This document shows positions 16,500-23,665 of a stretch of DNA of 45,857 nucleotides, one piece after another. The notes beneath the pieces are model-generated. The model searched no databases, was not told where the DNA came from, and saw nothing but the letters and a program-made list of their open reading frames with translations. The translations under genes were made by a program, and so were the position numbers. Numbering within the stretch: the stretch's first letter is position 1; each line of letters begins with the position of its first letter. Source of the stretch: Prevotella sp. (lineage in GTDB: Bacteria; Bacteroidota; Bacteroidia; Bacteroidales; Bacteroidaceae); the NCBI GenBank assembly GCA_016285075.1, contig JAEEQB010000038.1, positions 1 to 45,857 of the forward strand, in the 5' to 3' direction.

Positions 16500-16960
16500 A
16501 ACAATAAAGCCTTATAGTCTGTATTTCTTGCAATCTCCTTTCCCTTTTCCGTTGCAAGCCTATCAGGATCTGGAATAATACCTACTCGCCACAAGTCCAG
16601 ACGATCAGAATCAAAGCAAGCATCTATTGTGGGGTTACCCGTTTTGTGTTCTGTTGTGTGAAGACGGCATGCCTCTTTCAGCAATTCGATCTCCTCATCA
16701 GATACATCCTTCAGATATGTATTCCGCAACGTATCAATCCATACGGCAGCTCGCTCACCATGGTAAAGATCCATGCCATCATCCATACGACAAGAGTCAT
16801 GAAGGTAGGCAAACAGTCCCACCACAAGCGGATTCACACCTGGCGCCAATAGTCGCTTCCCATTCTCATACACTCGATCCCAATGCCTGATACCATGCAG
16901 TTCCCCAAGCATCCATTGGGAATGTACGTACTCACGTATATCTTCAATTATCTTCTGCAT
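16496..16960 (-). CDS. HD-domain protein (predicted hydrolase)
   Basis: This protein of about 154 residues has the metal-binding pattern of HD phosphohydrolases: HGIRHWDRV near the N-terminus, LFAYLHDSCRMDDG (the HD pair), HGERAAVWI, and CFDSDRLDLWRVGI with the last conserved Asp. HD proteins usually cleave phosphate from nucleotides; the substrate here is unknown. I prefer the start MQKIIEDIREYV at 16960 over the one at 16984, because it removes the overlap with the upstream ribosylglycohydrolase (one base between genes). The run of overlapping genes from 17756 to 15046 suggests one co-translated functional group. Confidence 0.8.
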   Translation of the reverse strand: MQKIIEDIREYVHSQWMLGELHGIRHWDRVYENGKRLLAPGVNPLVVGLFAYLHDSCRMDDGMDLYHGERAAVWIDTLRNTYLKDVSDEEIELLKEACRLHTTEHKTGNPTIDACFDSDRLDLWRVGIIPDPDRLATEKGKEIARNTDYKALLL

Positions 16961-16961
16961 A

Positions 16962-17756
16962 TTAGCCTTTATTCCTTGTTTCAATCAGTTTCTCGAATTC
17001 ATTTTGAATGTCCCTCAAATCCTCCGTTAGGATGGCATTACACTTGTCCGATATAGATTGAGGGATCTCATAACAACAGGCTGCTATAGCTCCAGCCATG
17101 GCACCAATTGTATCAGAATCACCTCCAAGAGAAATCGCTAAACGAATCACCTCTTCAAAGGCGTTTCCTTCTAAGAATGCGATGATTGCCTCTGGCACAC
17201 TTCCTTGACAAGAAACATCGAAATCATACGTTGGTCTGATATCTGCTATCCGTCTGTTCAGATTATAGTCAAATGTCTTTTCTACATACTCCTTGATTTC
17301 TTGCTTTGATTTGCCCTCTTTACAAAGGAACACACTCGTAGCGATAGCCTGGGCACCCTTCACGCCTTCTGGATGATTATGGCTTACTGATGCTGTAAGA
17401 GCTGCGAGAGCCAATGCTTCATCAAGTGTCTTGGCATATAGCCCAACAGGACTCACACGCATGCCAGCTCCATTACCCCAACTGTTATAAGGCTGAGGTT
17501 CATCCTCACGAAGCCAAGTAGAGAAATTACCACCATAACCAGCAGTAGGATACCTGTTACCAAGTTCCTGCATACAATATACCAAATAATGTATGGTATG
17601 AGCCTCGTCCTCCACCAACCACATAGCCACAGCCAATGTCATCACAGAATCATCTGTAAAGTTCGACCATGGCGTTATCAAATCAAACTCCGTTGATTTC
17701 GTATTTTGAAACTCATATATCGAACCAACGATATCACCAATAATTGCTCCTAACAT
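16962..17756 (-). CDS. ADP-ribosylglycohydrolase (DraG/ARH family)
   Basis: ARH enzymes remove ADP-ribose from modified proteins, nucleic acids or small molecules using two Mg2+ ions. The 264-residue protein shows the whole signature: MLGAIIGDIVGSIYEF, NFTDDSVMTLAVAMWL (metal-binding TDDS), SWGNGAGMRVSPVGLYA, VSHNHPEGVKGAQAIA and the C-terminal LGGDSDTIGAMAGAIAACCY with the metal Asp residues. All key residues appear intact. It stands in an accessory region next to an HD hydrolase and a broken HAD-type gene, and no ADP-ribosyltransferase is visible in the window, so its target is unknown. Confidence 0.92.
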   Translation of the reverse strand: MLGAIIGDIVGSIYEFQNTKSTEFDLITPWSNFTDDSVMTLAVAMWLVEDEAHTIHYLVYCMQELGNRYPTAGYGGNFSTWLREDEPQPYNSWGNGAGMRVSPVGLYAKTLDEALALAALTASVSHNHPEGVKGAQAIATSVFLCKEGKSKQEIKEYVEKTFDYNLNRRIADIRPTYDFDVSCQGSVPEAIIAFLEGNAFEEVIRLAISLGGDSDTIGAMAGAIAACCYEIPQSISDKCNAILTEDLRDIQNEFEKLIETRNKG

Positions 17757-17770
17757 ATTTACTATCTTTA

Positions 17771-18025
17771 TTAATCAGAATTTAGCAGTTCTATTGCTCT
17801 TTTTGCCGCATCTTCATCAAGCCCATTGAACGGATTTACGACAAGCAGCCTTGGTATCTGGTGATCATTGAAGTTGTATGCATCCAGATCATCTATAATC
17901 ACATATTGGCACTCTGTCCGACATTCCTCTAACCATGCATCTATCTCGTCTCCACGATTGTTTCTTACTGCTGGCGTAGGTGTCACGTCAGTTACAAAGC
18001 CAGACAAACCTCTATATTCCCACAT
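17771..18025 (-). pseudogene. 5'-truncated HAD-type phosphatase gene
   Basis: The 84 residues (MWEYRGLSGFVTDVTPTPAV ... GDEIDAWLEE ... YVIIDDLDAY ... VNPFNGLDEDAAKRAIELLN) match the C-terminal half of the small HAD family (HAD_18, linked by some authors to RNA repair). The N-terminal half, with the DxDGVL nucleophile motif, is missing; a stop lies just upstream in frame and the preceding DNA encodes an unrelated 27-residue ORF. Without the nucleophile it should be inactive. A deletion seems to have removed its start. Confidence 0.65.
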
Positions 18026-18027
18026 AT

Positions 18028-18111
18028 CTAGAAAAGGTCAAGTCCAAGATCCTCAGTATCTAGGATTTTCAGAGTAGCAGTTTTCTTTTTGAAAAAATCA
18101 AATATGCCCAT
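18028..18111 (-). CDS. Small ORF, 27 residues
   Basis: MGIFDFFKKKTATLKILDTE continues to DLGLDLF and a stop, directly upstream of and overlapping the start of the broken HAD gene. The opening MGIFDFFKKK is typical of genuine protein N-termini, so this may be the head of a gene truncated by the same event, or a small protein. No family is recognised. Confidence 0.35.
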   Translation of the reverse strand: MGIFDFFKKKTATLKILDTEDLGLDLF

Positions 18112-18119
18112 CTGTTACT

Positions 18120-19445
18120 TTATTTGTCTTCAATTAATAATTCTGCATAGTCAGATAACAACTCCTTATAAATATCAATTGTTCCTGCTGGTATTACAAT
18201 TTCTGATAATGTATCACATTGATCAAACACATCATCTTTAATTTCAGATACGATTCCAAGAAAAACAACCCGTTCTAATGATTTGCACTCCCAAAACGCA
18301 AGAGACTCAATATACTTAACAGAACTTGGGATTATCAAATAAGTTAAGCTGTCACAGTTTTCAAATGCTTCCTCTCCAATCTTTGTTACAGAATTGGGGA
18401 TAATAATTTCTTGCAATGATTGACACCAACTGAACAATGCTTCTGGAATCTCAGTAATTGAATTGGACAAGATAACTCTTTTTAAATAAGTACAACCTTC
18501 AAATGTCTCTTTCCCAAGTTGAACCACAGAATCTGGTATCATGATGGATTCTAGTTTCTTGCTCCAAGCAAAAGCTTTTTCTCCGATCTTTTTAACAGAA
18601 TTGGGGATGATAATATTACCAGAAGCGATACCATAAAGGTCGCCCTTAAAATCATCGCGACAAAATGCCTCATTACAAATTACAACAGTTCCCTGTTGAA
18701 TTATATCACCTGATCCTTTCAAAAGTCTCTTTTTGTCTCTACTGTATTTACACTCTTCGTAATCTATGGCATTATCCAAATCAGAAGAGTCAAAATCCAA
18801 TGAGAGTTCCATTTGAGATATAAAATTTCTAACCTTTTGGACTTTTAAAAATGCACACAAGCCATTGTTGTTCCCACCATGCATAATGCCAACAACCTCA
18901 TTTCCCATTAATAATGGACTGCCACTGCTACCACCGTATTGTTCACAATCACAATAGAAATAATTACCTTCCTCTTTTCCCAAAGCAATGGCTGGAACTA
19001 TTTTCAATTTGCAAGGAGGATTTAGTTGGCTAAAGTCCATTCCCTCATTCATGCAATAACTATTGAGGTGTTCTCCATTAAGAGGTATATGCTCTGAAAG
19101 ATGTAAAAGACTTTCTATATCGTTGCATGGATACATTACAATATCCATCATTGTGGAATCCTGGTATATGTTACCGATACCAATATATATGTATTTTAAT
19201 TCTGAAAGTGGATTATTCCAGAATTTCTCCTTTTTTATGTTATAATAAACATCGGATTTATTGAAAAATGGTGAGATTATGAATGCATCAGACAGCTTAA
19301 ATCTTTTACCATTTATCCATGTTAAGCATGAAGGGAAGTCCTTCACCACATGCGCTGCTGTAATGAAGTACCCGTCAGCAATAAAGCCTTGTCCTACTAT
19401 TGTGCCTCCACTATATATAGGGAAAATGTACTGTTCAAAATCCAT
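18120..19445 (-). CDS. Cytosolic trypsin-like protease fused to BspA-type LRRs
   Basis: The 441-residue protein has two modules. Residues 1 to about 205 form a trypsin-like serine protease: FITAAHVV gives His32, STMMDIVMYP gives Asp101 and YGGSSGSPLLMG gives the catalytic Ser about 174, so the triad is complete. Residues about 225-435 carry at least six BspA-type leucine-rich repeats of about 23 residues (IIIPNSVKKIGEKAFAWSKK ... EIIIPNSVTKIGEEAFENCD). There is no signal peptide or membrane helix, so it should act in the cytoplasm. A repeat-based recognition module joined to a protease suggests a sensor-effector protein. It lies 102 bases after a TPR gene that follows an XRE regulator on the same strand. 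Confidence 0.85.
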   Translation of the reverse strand: MDFEQYIFPIYSGGTIVGQGFIADGYFITAAHVVKDFPSCLTWINGKRFKLSDAFIISPFFNKSDVYYNIKKEKFWNNPLSELKYIYIGIGNIYQDSTMMDIVMYPCNDIESLLHLSEHIPLNGEHLNSYCMNEGMDFSQLNPPCKLKIVPAIALGKEEGNYFYCDCEQYGGSSGSPLLMGNEVVGIMHGGNNNGLCAFLKVQKVRNFISQMELSLDFDSSDLDNAIDYEECKYSRDKKRLLKGSGDIIQQGTVVICNEAFCRDDFKGDLYGIASGNIIIPNSVKKIGEKAFAWSKKLESIMIPDSVVQLGKETFEGCTYLKRVILSNSITEIPEALFSWCQSLQEIIIPNSVTKIGEEAFENCDSLTYLIIPSSVKYIESLAFWECKSLERVVFLGIVSEIKDDVFDQCDTLSEIVIPAGTIDIYKELLSDYAELLIEDK

Positions 19446-19488
19446 CCTATTTAAAGTCGTTAATCTATTTGTAACCTAGTTCACCGCC

Positions 19489-19519
19489 TAAAGTGAGTTG
19501 GTATAGTTCTTTCACTTTA
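19489..19519. promoter_or_regulatory. Inverted repeat before the protease-LRR gene
   Basis: TAAAGTGA (19489-19496) and TCACTTTA (19512-19519) form 8-base perfect arms with a 15-base spacer, 45-75 bases upstream of the protease start. The half-site resembles the GTGAA/TTCAC sites at the XRE promoter, so it may be an operator. No T-run marks it as a terminator. Confidence 0.45.
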
Positions 19520-19547
19520 CAAACAACGTTCCTGCCCCAAGTATTCA

Positions 19548-19865
19548 TTAGGGAATCTGATCTAACAATTCCTTTGCCTCTGCATTGTCTGGATCAAGTC
19601 TTAGCACCCTGTTTCCATACTCAGCGGCTTCTTTATAGAATTTGTGCTTAACAAACAAATATGTTGCAGCCAGATAGTTTGCAATTGCATTCTCTTTATC
19701 ACCTATCAATTCATAGATTTCTCCTTCATTAATGTAAGGTCTTGCATTTGTAGGCCCGGACTTAAAAACGGGAAACTTTCCATTTTTTACAGTTTCGCAA
19801 ATAGGGAGCAATTTGGCTTTCGATTTACTTATACTACCATCTACAGTTTCTAATATAACCTTCAT
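19548..19865 (-). CDS. Small TPR protein
   Basis: The 105-residue protein ends in two tetratricopeptide-like helix pairs: YINEGEIYELIGDKENAIAN then YLAATYLFVK, and FYKEAAEYGNRVLRLDPDNA then EAKELLDQIP. It has no signal peptide. The first 45 residues (MKVILETVDGSISKSKAKLL...) have no clear family. Located between the XRE regulator (56-base gap) and the protease-LRR gene on the same strand, it is a candidate adaptor for that protein; this is positional inference. Confidence 0.7.
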   Translation of the reverse strand: MKVILETVDGSISKSKAKLLPICETVKNGKFPVFKSGPTNARPYINEGEIYELIGDKENAIANYLAATYLFVKHKFYKEAAEYGNRVLRLDPDNAEAKELLDQIP

Positions 19866-19921
19866 ATTATTGCTTATAATTTCGATGATACTAAAATTCC
19901 TTTACGTCCACACCGAGGTGT

Positions 19922-20134
19922 TCACACTGACTCTATGAATTTCTTGTTAAACAGTTCTTCGAGACCGACATTTAACAACTTTGCAATTCTCGCGAGAGTT
20001 TCAATGTCTGGTTGTGATGAATTAGTACACCATTTTGAAACGGTGGATGGATTTACTCCCAATGCTTCAGATAGCCATTTGCTGGTTTTCTTCTGTTCTA
20101 CTAACACAATTTTTAGGCGATTTACGTCTTGCAT
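19922..20134 (-). CDS. XRE-family transcriptional regulator
   Basis: The 70-residue protein is a single HTH domain: RLKIVLVEQKKTSKWLSEAL, GVNPSTVSKWCTNSSQPDIE, TLARIAKLLNVGLEELFNKK. The recognition helix is STVSKWC. Such compact regulators often control accessory or restriction/defence genes in Bacteroidetes and regulate themselves. It is the first gene of a minus-strand group with the TPR and protease-LRR genes, and GTGAA/TTCAC palindromic sites overlap its upstream region. Confidence 0.88.
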   Translation of the reverse strand: MQDVNRLKIVLVEQKKTSKWLSEALGVNPSTVSKWCTNSSQPDIETLARIAKLLNVGLEELFNKKFIESV

Positions 20135-20159
20135 ATCATTCAGATTAGTTGTTTGGGTG

Positions 20160-20200
20160 TAAAGTTAGTGAAATTTGTTCACTCCGCCATACAAATTCAC
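20160..20200 (-). promoter_or_regulatory. Promoter and operator-like sites of the XRE gene
   Basis: GTGAAATTTGTTCAC (20168-20182) is an inverted repeat with 5-base arms and abuts a degenerate -7 box TAACTTTA (20160-20167, minus). A further half-site in the same spelling lies at 20192-20200. This placement fits autoregulation by the adjacent XRE protein. Confidence 0.45.
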
Positions 20201-20265
20201 AAAAAAATGCAATTTTCTATCTTCTTTTATTCTTTTTTTGCCAATATGATGGTGAAAACACACAA

Positions 20266-20664
20266 TTAAAGCCTGATGAGTTTCTTTGCTATAGTGTGCT
20301 GTTCATCTTTGATTTCACATATCAGTATCTGTATTTCTCTGACCTGAGGGAAGATGACATTGTCATAATAGAATTGGTCCAGTTTGCCATCAATGGCAAG
20401 TTCATTTGCTCGCTTGACAGCCTGATTCAGGTTGTCTCCGATCCAACTTAGTTCTTGCTGGTATTTTTTGTATAAGGCAGTCTCATTTAGAGCATCAATT
20501 CTTCGAAGGGTGCCGATGTCGTTAAACTGCTTCACGGCATCACGAATGAATGGCCCCCAGTTCTTGTAGTGTACTGCTTTCTTTTCAAAAAGAGCAGCAT
20601 CTTTTGGACTCAGATAGATTTCTATCCTCTTGTAGTTGTACTTTGCTTTATCTTCTTTTCTCAT
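20266..20664 (-). CDS. MobC-like relaxosome accessory protein
   Basis: From the preferred start MRKEDKAKYNYKRIEIYLSP the protein has about 133 residues. It shows the layout of MobC/BmgB-type accessory proteins: an N-terminal strand that would contact DNA (YKRIEIYLSPKDAALFEKKA), WGPFIRDAVKQFN, and a C-terminal helix region LSWIGDNLNQAVKRANELAI. These help relaxases nick at oriT in mobilisable elements. No relaxase gene is present nearby, so it is probably a remnant. The longer in-frame start at 20763 would add 33 residues unlike the family. It marks the island as having carried a transferable element. Confidence 0.72.
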   Translation of the reverse strand: MRKEDKAKYNYKRIEIYLSPKDAALFEKKAVHYKNWGPFIRDAVKQFNDIGTLRRIDALNETALYKKYQQELSWIGDNLNQAVKRANELAIDGKLDQFYYDNVIFPQVREIQILICEIKDEQHTIAKKLIRL

Positions 20665-20764
20665 TTTCTCTTGAATAAATTGCCGAGTTGCGAGGGCTAT
20701 TACCCCTGCTTCTCTGAAGTTGGCAAGTCGACTTTTTGACGGGATTACTGGTAAAAAGTACAAC

Positions 20765-21062
20765 TTGCTATTATGTTTTCAAAAACTACTATTATTGAAT
20801 TACCATAAAATCATAATGTAATAAGATGATAATTGTATATTTGTATAATTTCAGCTTTCCAAGTGGCTGGAGCTTGCTCTTCTCATAGCCACCGCCTCCT
20901 CCCAAAATTGGACTTTTGGCCTCTGAAATTCAGTGGAATACAGCTCTATCTTATGACAATTCTTGTTATTTCAGTAACCTTCTATTAGGGGACATGGCAA
21001 TGCTTTTTCCCTAATAAATATTAATAATAAGGTGTAGCGAGTCGGATTTCACAAAAAAGTAG
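20765..21062. other. Gene-free stretch with one inverted repeat
   Basis: No gene is seen. TATTAGGG (20983-20990) and CCCTAATA (21009-21016) form a perfect 8-base inverted repeat. An oriT would be expected near a mobC gene, but I cannot identify one. Confidence 0.4.
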
Positions 21063-21070
21063 TACCTTTG
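21063..21070 (+). promoter_or_regulatory. -7 box of the DUF4160/DUF2442 pair
   Basis: TACCTTTG lies 33 bases before the DUF4160 start. No TTTG is found 19-21 bp upstream. Confidence 0.5.
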
Positions 21071-21102
21071 CACATGATAGTAAAAATAAAAGAGTTTCGA
21101 CA

Positions 21103-21279
21103 ATGGGCAAACTGATGTTGCTTCTCTATTTCATCCTTTCTGTATTCCCTGCCGATGCGACGGAGAATCGTCGACACATCCATGTAGTACGTAGAGGCAG
21201 TAAGAAGTCGCACAGAGGTAATACCGTGGCAAAGATATGGATTGATGAGAATGGTGAGAAGAAGATAGAGGTTGCTTGA
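21103..21279 (+). CDS. Short DUF4160 protein
   Basis: The 58-residue ORF begins MGKLMLLLYFILSVFPADAT and continues with NRRHIHVVRRGSKKSHRGNT and VAKIWIDENGEKKIEVA. The HIHV motif followed by an AKIW strand marks DUF4160. It ends earlier than usual members (about 80-110 residues), so the C-terminal helix is missing. DUF4160 is commonly paired with DUF2442, as here, with a 23-base gap and an AGGAGGA site. The pair is often regarded as toxin-antitoxin-like, but that role is not demonstrated. Confidence 0.7.
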   Translation: MGKLMLLLYFILSVFPADATENRRHIHVVRRGSKKSHRGNTVAKIWIDENGEKKIEVA

Positions 21280-21302
21280 TCAGAAATTAGGAGGACAAGG
21301 AT

Positions 21303-21542
21303 ATGTGCAAATTCAAGGATACAACGTTAGGCATTAAGAAACTCGACTTCAACGTAAAGCGTGGTGCAATGGCGGCTTATCTGACAGATGGTCGCGAGAT
21401 TATTGTCCCCGTCTCAATGTTTCCCGATATCAAGCACCTGACGAAAAAGCAGCGCGAGGAATGGATGATTATGGATGACCAGTATTTTTCCTTTGAAGCA
21501 CTGAGCCGTATCTATTCCGTCAAAGACTTACTGAGACTTTAG
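21303..21542 (+). CDS. DUF2442 protein
   Basis: The 79-residue protein contains KKLDFNVKRGAMAAYLTDGR then EIIVPVSMFP, followed by LTKKQREEWMIMDDQYFSFE, the core of DUF2442 (a small fold with a strand-rich N-terminus and the "dG.ei.vP...fP" motif). It is preceded by AGGAGGACAAGG and co-transcribed with the short DUF4160 gene. DUF2442 proteins are thought to bind DNA or a partner protein; the function here is unproven. Confidence 0.82.
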   Translation: MCKFKDTTLGIKKLDFNVKRGAMAAYLTDGREIIVPVSMFPDIKHLTKKQREEWMIMDDQYFSFEALSRIYSVKDLLRL

Positions 21543-21624
21543 AACTTATAGTATAATTCGGAAAACGAGAGATTTGTATGCACCACCGAGGCGGACATAT
21601 CGATCAAAGGTCAAACTTTGTTAA

Positions 21625-21921
21625 GGACACGAAAAATATGGCTGCGGGGCCTTCGCCCTGGCCCGCGCCACAAGTTACCGCGTGATGCGCAAGTACTGCA
21701 AGCATGGCGACATCCTGGCTTGTGGCTTCCCCGCCAATCAGCACGACACAGTGCTTCAGCGCATCCGTGAGACTGGCGGCGAGGTAGAGCAGGCGGGTGA
21801 AAAGACCTTCCTCTTCCGTGGACTCGACGGCAATCCCGACGAAAAACTGATGGCGGAACCGAAACTTCATTTATCAGAACAATTTGCTTTTGCATTCAGC
21901 ATCTTATCGCCTGTATTATGA
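21625..21921 (+). pseudogene. Decayed ORF, start missing
   Basis: An open frame without a proper start (the first usable codon is GTG 21682; the frame is open back to a TAA at 21622) encodes ...YRVMRKYCKHGDILACGFPA, NQHDTVLQRIRETGGEVEQA and GEKTFLFRGLDGNPDEKLMA. The GFP..(Q)HDTVL pattern faintly recalls the MutS-like N-terminal domain in Bacteroidetes mobile elements, but I cannot confirm that. Its GC content is higher than that of the neighbours. It overlaps the start of the aspartyl protease gene by 4 bases. Confidence 0.4.
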
Positions 21922-22901
21922 AGAGATTACATATACTTATTCTATTAGTCATGCTTAGCATGAACACAACAATGCTACATGCTACAGAGGCGGATACTGT
22001 ACAGATTGAGACCATCGGCAACTATATTACCATACCCGTCAATCTGAACGGCAAGCCAAAGCGGTTTATCCTTGACACGGGCTGCGGAGCCCATGTAGTG
22101 TTCCGCCATGCCCTCGACAGTACGGAGCTGATAACGGTGACCGGTGACTCGATAGAGAGCAGCACTGGTAAGACCCAAGTTGCGGAGGAAATGCTAGGCT
22201 GTCTGAAAGTGAGCAAGTTTGACAGCGACAAGAGGGAGCAGATCTATGTGACAACAGTTGACAGCATCATGATGCTACGTGGAGACGGTATAGTGGGAAT
22301 ACAGTATATTCTCAGGCGCAATCATATGAATATGAAGATTGACGTACAGAACAAACGGGTGATATTCACCACGAACAAGCATCTCTTTGATGACGAAGAG
22401 GGGCAGAAGATACGCACCAGACTGACAGACCGACGCATGGCAATAAAGATGAAGATCAGTCCGGGCATCAAAATAAAGAACGTGGTTCTCGATACTGGCT
22501 GCGACCATCTGTTTGACCTGAATTCAGAAGATTTCAAAAGGATCATGACCCATAGGCATCGGAAACGATTCATGCATCAGGTGTTGGGCGAGAAAGAATC
22601 GATGATGGGTGGTGTCTATGGTCCAGACAAACAACCGATCACGTCATTGAGGCTCGACCAACTTACCATTGCAGGCCTCACCTTTCACGATGTAGAGGTT
22701 GAAACAGGCAAGGAATCGCTGCTTGGCTTCCCCTTCTTGCAAACGGCAAGCATCGTATACTACCACAAAGGCAAGCGCATCAAGGTGCAGCCTTATACCA
22801 TAGTCAAGGATTACAGGATAGTCAGACAGATAGAAAATGTAAAGCAAGGTCCATACATCATTACATATAATAATGAGAAGGTAATAGAATCCTTTTTTTG
22901 A
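21918..22901 (+). CDS. Exported pepsin-like aspartyl protease
   Basis: The 327-residue protein has a signal peptide (MKRLHILILLVMLSMNTTML) and two aspartyl-protease half-domains, each with a catalytic DTG: FILDTGCGAHV at about 51-61 and VVLDTGCDHLF at about 190-199. GDGIVGIQYI follows the first half, like the GIxG motif of retropepsin-type folds. A two-DTG single chain resembles bacterial pepsin-like/retropepsin-like exported proteases. Both catalytic Asp residues are intact. Each DTG is followed by Cys, and further Cys residues are few. The substrate is unknown. The gene is alone; the next 700 bases are repeats. Confidence 0.8.
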   Translation: MKRLHILILLVMLSMNTTMLHATEADTVQIETIGNYITIPVNLNGKPKRFILDTGCGAHVVFRHALDSTELITVTGDSIESSTGKTQVAEEMLGCLKVSKFDSDKREQIYVTTVDSIMMLRGDGIVGIQYILRRNHMNMKIDVQNKRVIFTTNKHLFDDEEGQKIRTRLTDRRMAIKMKISPGIKIKNVVLDTGCDHLFDLNSEDFKRIMTHRHRKRFMHQVLGEKESMMGGVYGPDKQPITSLRLDQLTIAGLTFHDVEVETGKESLLGFPFLQTASIVYYHKGKRIKVQPYTIVKDYRIVRQIENVKQGPYIITYNNEKVIESFF

Positions 22902-22998
22902 AAATGGCTTAATGACTCAGGCACTTTTTGGACGCGGGTCGAAGGCTGAACAATCATGAAGAGAATGCTCTCCTTTCCCCAGGAGTCTCTCTTGCTTG

Positions 22999-23170
22999 GA
23001 GAGTGCTGCTCACTTACTAGGAGAGTGACGTTCACTTACCGAGAGAGTGGCGTTCACTTACCGAGAGAGTGACGTTCTCTTACCGAGAGAGTGGCGTTCA
23101 CTTACCGAGAGAGTGACGTTCACTTACCGAGAGAGTGACGTTCACTTACTAGGATAGTGAGGCTCGACTT
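22999..23170 (+). repeat. Tandem array, 22-bp unit, about 8 copies
   Basis: The unit GAGAGTGACGTTCACTTACC followed by GA repeats from 22999, with exact 22-bp spacing (starts at 22999, 23021, 23043, 23065, 23087, 23109, 23131, 23153). Inner units differ by one or two bases; the outer units are more diverged. Each unit holds the inverted pair AGTGA/TCACT. There are no spacers between units, so it is not a CRISPR array. Confidence 0.9.
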
Positions 23171-23508
23171 TTAATAATAGGAAACGGCCCTGAAAGGCCA
23201 AAAGCTTACTGCCCAGGGCAGGGCACTGGGAACAGGAGTAAACAGTCATCACGCCCTGTAGGGGCAGCAGCCAATTGCAGCAACGCTGATTCTTTTGCCT
23301 TTAAAGGGCGCAGCCACACACCATGCAACCACCCAGGGCGCTGCCCTGGGCTATAAGCAGGCTGCCCCTTCAAGGCACACTTGCGGAAGTTGAATGAATG
23401 ACAAAGGCCAATGAGGCACCGATGGTTTCATGCTCTTGGAGGAGCTTCTTCAATTTCGTTGAATGAAAATCTGAAATCTTGACAGATGGGAAACGGGTGT
23501 CTTCACCC
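23171..23508. repeat. Palindrome-rich non-coding stretch
   Basis: No gene is seen. CCCAGGGCGCTGCCCTGGG at 23332-23350 is a nearly perfect hairpin, and related CCCAGGGCA and CCCTGTAGGGGCAG motifs occur near 23212 and 23253. These resemble GC-rich REP-like dispersed palindromes. Confidence 0.5.
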
Positions 23509-23586
23509 AGTTAACTCGATTGATTAATCGAGTTAACTCAAACAATCGATCCAGTTAACTCAAACGATTGATCGAGTTAACTCAAG
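23509..23586 (+). repeat. Second tandem array, 22-bp unit, 3.5 copies
   Basis: Units at 23509, 23531, 23553 and a partial one at 23575 each begin AGTTAACTC (with the palindrome GTTAAC) and carry a variable centre built from CGATT/AATCG. The sequence is unrelated to the array at 22999, yet the period is the same. Confidence 0.85.
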
Positions 23587-23665
23587 TTTTTGGGGTAGTT
23601 ATCCCATGTGGCTTTTCCTATATGATGAAATATTGACAAAACCTCAACTAAACACAGAAAGTCCC

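Noticed and set aside
22999..23170. CRISPR array
   Set aside because: The 22-bp units abut without unique spacers and no cas gene is present.
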